Below are positions 62,615 to 64,000 of a DNA stretch of 64,000 nt, in pieces. Where the stretch lies: the NCBI GenBank assembly GCA_003279605.1, contig QCHF01000001.1, forward strand, positions 90,075 to 154,074. The letters are read 5' to 3'. The position numbers and the translations under genes are program-made. Position 1 is the stretch's first letter, and the number at the start of each line of letters is the position of its first letter. The stretch is from SAR86 cluster bacterium AG-390-O18 (GTDB lineage: Bacteria; Pseudomonadota; Gammaproteobacteria; Magnimaribacterales; AG-339-G14). Below the pieces are notes generated by a model that was not told the DNA's origin, made no database searches, and saw nothing but the letters and a program-made list of their open reading frames with translations.

Positions 62615-63058
62615 ATGGAAGAAATGTTGATGCAAAGCAATCAGGTCGAATTGGGGGTATGGGAAGTTTTTGTACAATCAAGAATATCAATTTCAATTAT
62701 ATTTTTAGGAAATGTCATTTCTGTCTTGATTGCAATTTGGCTCTCTAGAGTATTAATAGAAAAAGGAGCTAACCTTTTTTTAAAACTTATCTTTACAGCA
62801 TTTGCTTTTGCAGTTTTTCTTAATGCTTTTAATAACGGCCAATGGGTCAATTTTTATCTGGATGGATTTGCTACATCTCTAGCTAACTTAGATGCAGTAA
62901 ATGGGGACATTGATATTAGCGCTACCTCTAAAGACTTTATTGACTCTGTTACGTCGCAAGGAATTTTTGGAAAGATTGGCATGTTTATTTTTTTTGTCAG
63001 CGGACTATTAATTGCAATTATTCCATTGTGGTTTAATACAAAACCTAAAAAAGTATGA
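62615..63058 (+). CDS. Membrane protein of unknown function inserted before the hydrolase gene
   Basis: 147 residues from ATG 62615, preceded by GGGAGA. Hydrophobic segments lie at about 21-45 (SISIIFLGNVISVLIAIWL), 55-72 and 116-138, with a polar acidic loop between (LANLDAVNGDIDISATSKDF). The C-terminus is basic (TKPKKV). No family recognised. It overlaps the next gene by 4 bases (ATGA). It is flanked by a direct repeat of the hydrolase gene start, suggesting it arrived, or was trapped, by a duplication. Confidence 0.75.
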   Translation: MEEMLMQSNQVELGVWEVFVQSRISISIIFLGNVISVLIAIWLSRVLIEKGANLFLKLIFTAFAFAVFLNAFNNGQWVNFYLDGFATSLANLDAVNGDIDISATSKDFIDSVTSQGIFGKIGMFIFFVSGLLIAIIPLWFNTKPKKV

Positions 63059-63081
63059 ATTTTCAACTGTTAGATGGGAAT
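63054..63081 (+). repeat. 28-bp direct repeat, right copy: functional hydrolase gene start
   Basis: Right-hand copy of the repeat at 62540-62567, here forming the true 5' end of the hydrolase gene. Confidence 0.9.
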
Positions 63082-64000
63082 AACTTAAAAATAAGAGCTG
63101 CAATAGAAGGCGAGGGACCTTTGGTGGTTTTGGTTCACGGTTGGCCAGAAAGTTGGTACAGCTGGCGTCATCAGATAGAGCCCTTGGCAAAAGCTGGTTT
63201 TAAAGTTGCAGCAATTGATGTTCGTGGTTATGGCGGATCTGATAAGCCATATGAAATAGCTGACTACTCTTTAAAGAATCTTGCGGCAGACATTGCTGGT
63301 GTTATTGATTCTTTGGGATACAAAGAAGCTTATTTGTTTGGCCATGATTGGGGCGGACCAATCGTATGGACTACTGGGCTTTTATATCAAAATACCATCA
63401 AAGCAGTTGGAGCGCTTTCGGTACCCTATACTCCAATTGGTGAGAAGTCTCTAATACAATTATTCAGAGAGTTGTATAAGGATAAATTTTTCTACCAATT
63501 ATATATTCAGGAAGAAGGGGTTGCGGAGGCTGAATTTGAAGCCGATGTTCGGAAAGCTTTAGAAATAACCTACTTCAGTGGCGATGGTAGAGGGATGCAA
63601 TTCATGATGGAAAATATTGGCAATCCTGCTTATAAAAAAACACCCGAGTCAAAAATGTTAGAAAATTCACCTGAATTTGACACTTATCCAAATTGGCTTA
63701 CTCAAGAAGATATGAATTATTTCATCAATGAATTTGAGCAGAGTGGTTTCCGCGGTCCTTTTAATAGATATCGCGCACAAGATATTGATTTTGAGGAATT
63801 GCAAGAATTTAAAAATGCTTCTTACCCTCTACCTGCTTGTTTCATCACGGGCACTTTAGATCCGGTTAATTTTTTTGCAAGAGATGAGAGTGCGTCAGAG
63901 GAAGATATTCTCAAAGCGTTCACAAAGAATTATGATGATTTGCGAAAAGTAGAGATTTTGGATGGTATTGGTCATTGGACCCAACAAGAAAATCCAGAAG
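63055..64000 (+). CDS. Epoxide-hydrolase-like alpha/beta hydrolase (3' end beyond window)
   Basis: Open from ATG 63055 to the right edge, 315 codons without a stop, so the gene is incomplete here. The alpha/beta-hydrolase core shows the oxyanion motif VHGWPESW near residue 28, DVRGYGGSDKP near 56, and the nucleophile Asp in FGHDWGGP near 102. A cap domain of about 100 residues follows, then the acidic residue region TGTLDPVN near 265 and the catalytic His in GIGHWTQQE near 308. Epoxide hydrolases and haloalkane dehalogenases share this plan; the HGWP and HDWGG motifs favour epoxide hydrolase. Confidence 0.88.
   Translation, partial: MNFQLLDGNNLKIRAAIEGEGPLVVLVHGWPESWYSWRHQIEPLAKAGFKVAAIDVRGYGGSDKPYEIADYSLKNLAADIAGVIDSLGYKEAYLFGHDWGGPIVWTTGLLYQNTIKAVGALSVPYTPIGEKSLIQLFRELYKDKFFYQLYIQEEGVAEAEFEADVRKALEITYFSGDGRGMQFMMENIGNPAYKKTPESKMLENSPEFDTYPNWLTQEDMNYFINEFEQSGFRGPFNRYRAQDIDFEELQEFKNASYPLPACFITGTLDPVNFFARDESASEEDILKAFTKNYDDLRKVEILDGIGHWTQQENPE

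Overview
The window reads as a contiguous piece of chromosome from an AT-rich, streamlined marine gammaproteobacterium, most like the SAR86 group. The evidence is a proteorhodopsin, a TonB-dependent receptor, many fatty-acid/CoA enzymes, short intergenic gaps, and gammaproteobacterial markers and gene order: rpoE-rseA-mucD-lepA-lepB-rnc-era-recO-acpS, sdhE next to ygfZ, rsmJ, yajC-secD-secF, and suhB divergent from trmJ. No phage, insertion sequence or CRISPR array was found. The taxonomic placement is inferred from gene content, not from a marker-gene comparison.

Layout. 1-10.8 kb: class Ia ribonucleotide reductase (nrdA-nrdB, minus) behind a candidate NrdR box, glycerol kinase, argF, serA plus a short-chain dehydrogenase, an old-yellow-enzyme reductase, and uracil-DNA glycosylase behind a 325-bp gap carrying DnaA-box-like 9-mers. 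10.8-22 kb: ygfZ/sdhE, then a long plus-strand run rpoE-rseA-mucD-lepA-lepB-rnc-era-recO-acpS-adk-tsaB-uppP covering envelope stress, secretion, RNA processing and cell-wall lipid recycling. The first gene has a sigma-E-like promoter. 22-32.2 kb: GST-like protein, rsmJ, MazG-like pyrophosphohydrolase, Hsp20, plsB, tRNA-Leu, yajC-secD-secF, a previously unlisted 54-residue YRG-repeat protein with a GC-rich leader, suhB and trmJ.

32.2-43 kb: tRNA-Glu, glnK-amtB (ammonium uptake and nitrogen sensing), a TonB receptor, a MATE exporter, a blue-tuned proteorhodopsin without signal peptide, a sirtuin, tRNA-Gly, a secreted cyclase-family hydrolase, an alternative oxidase, an enoyl-CoA hydratase and dapE. 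Light-driven proton pumping and a non-proton-pumping quinol oxidase therefore lie within about 3.5 kb. 43-50 kb: malate synthase G, an amidohydrolase, a pair of adjacent acyl-CoA dehydrogenases that looks like a heteromeric enzyme, an exported unknown protein and a TetR regulator.

50-64 kb is the least conventional part. A 2391-residue exported protein (FecR-like domain, acidic Ser/Glu repeat, cadherin-like repeats, nidogen-like module, large cysteine-bearing C-terminal region) is followed by a structured intergenic element and terminator, a one-domain voltage-gated cation channel with an unusual Asp-Asp selectivity filter, a steroid-5-alpha-reductase-like membrane protein and five small membrane proteins. 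Then come tRNA-Gly, an M20 amidohydrolase, a metallo-beta-lactamase-fold hydrolase, and a small membrane protein bracketed by a 28-bp direct repeat that copies the start of the epoxide-hydrolase-like gene running off the right edge.
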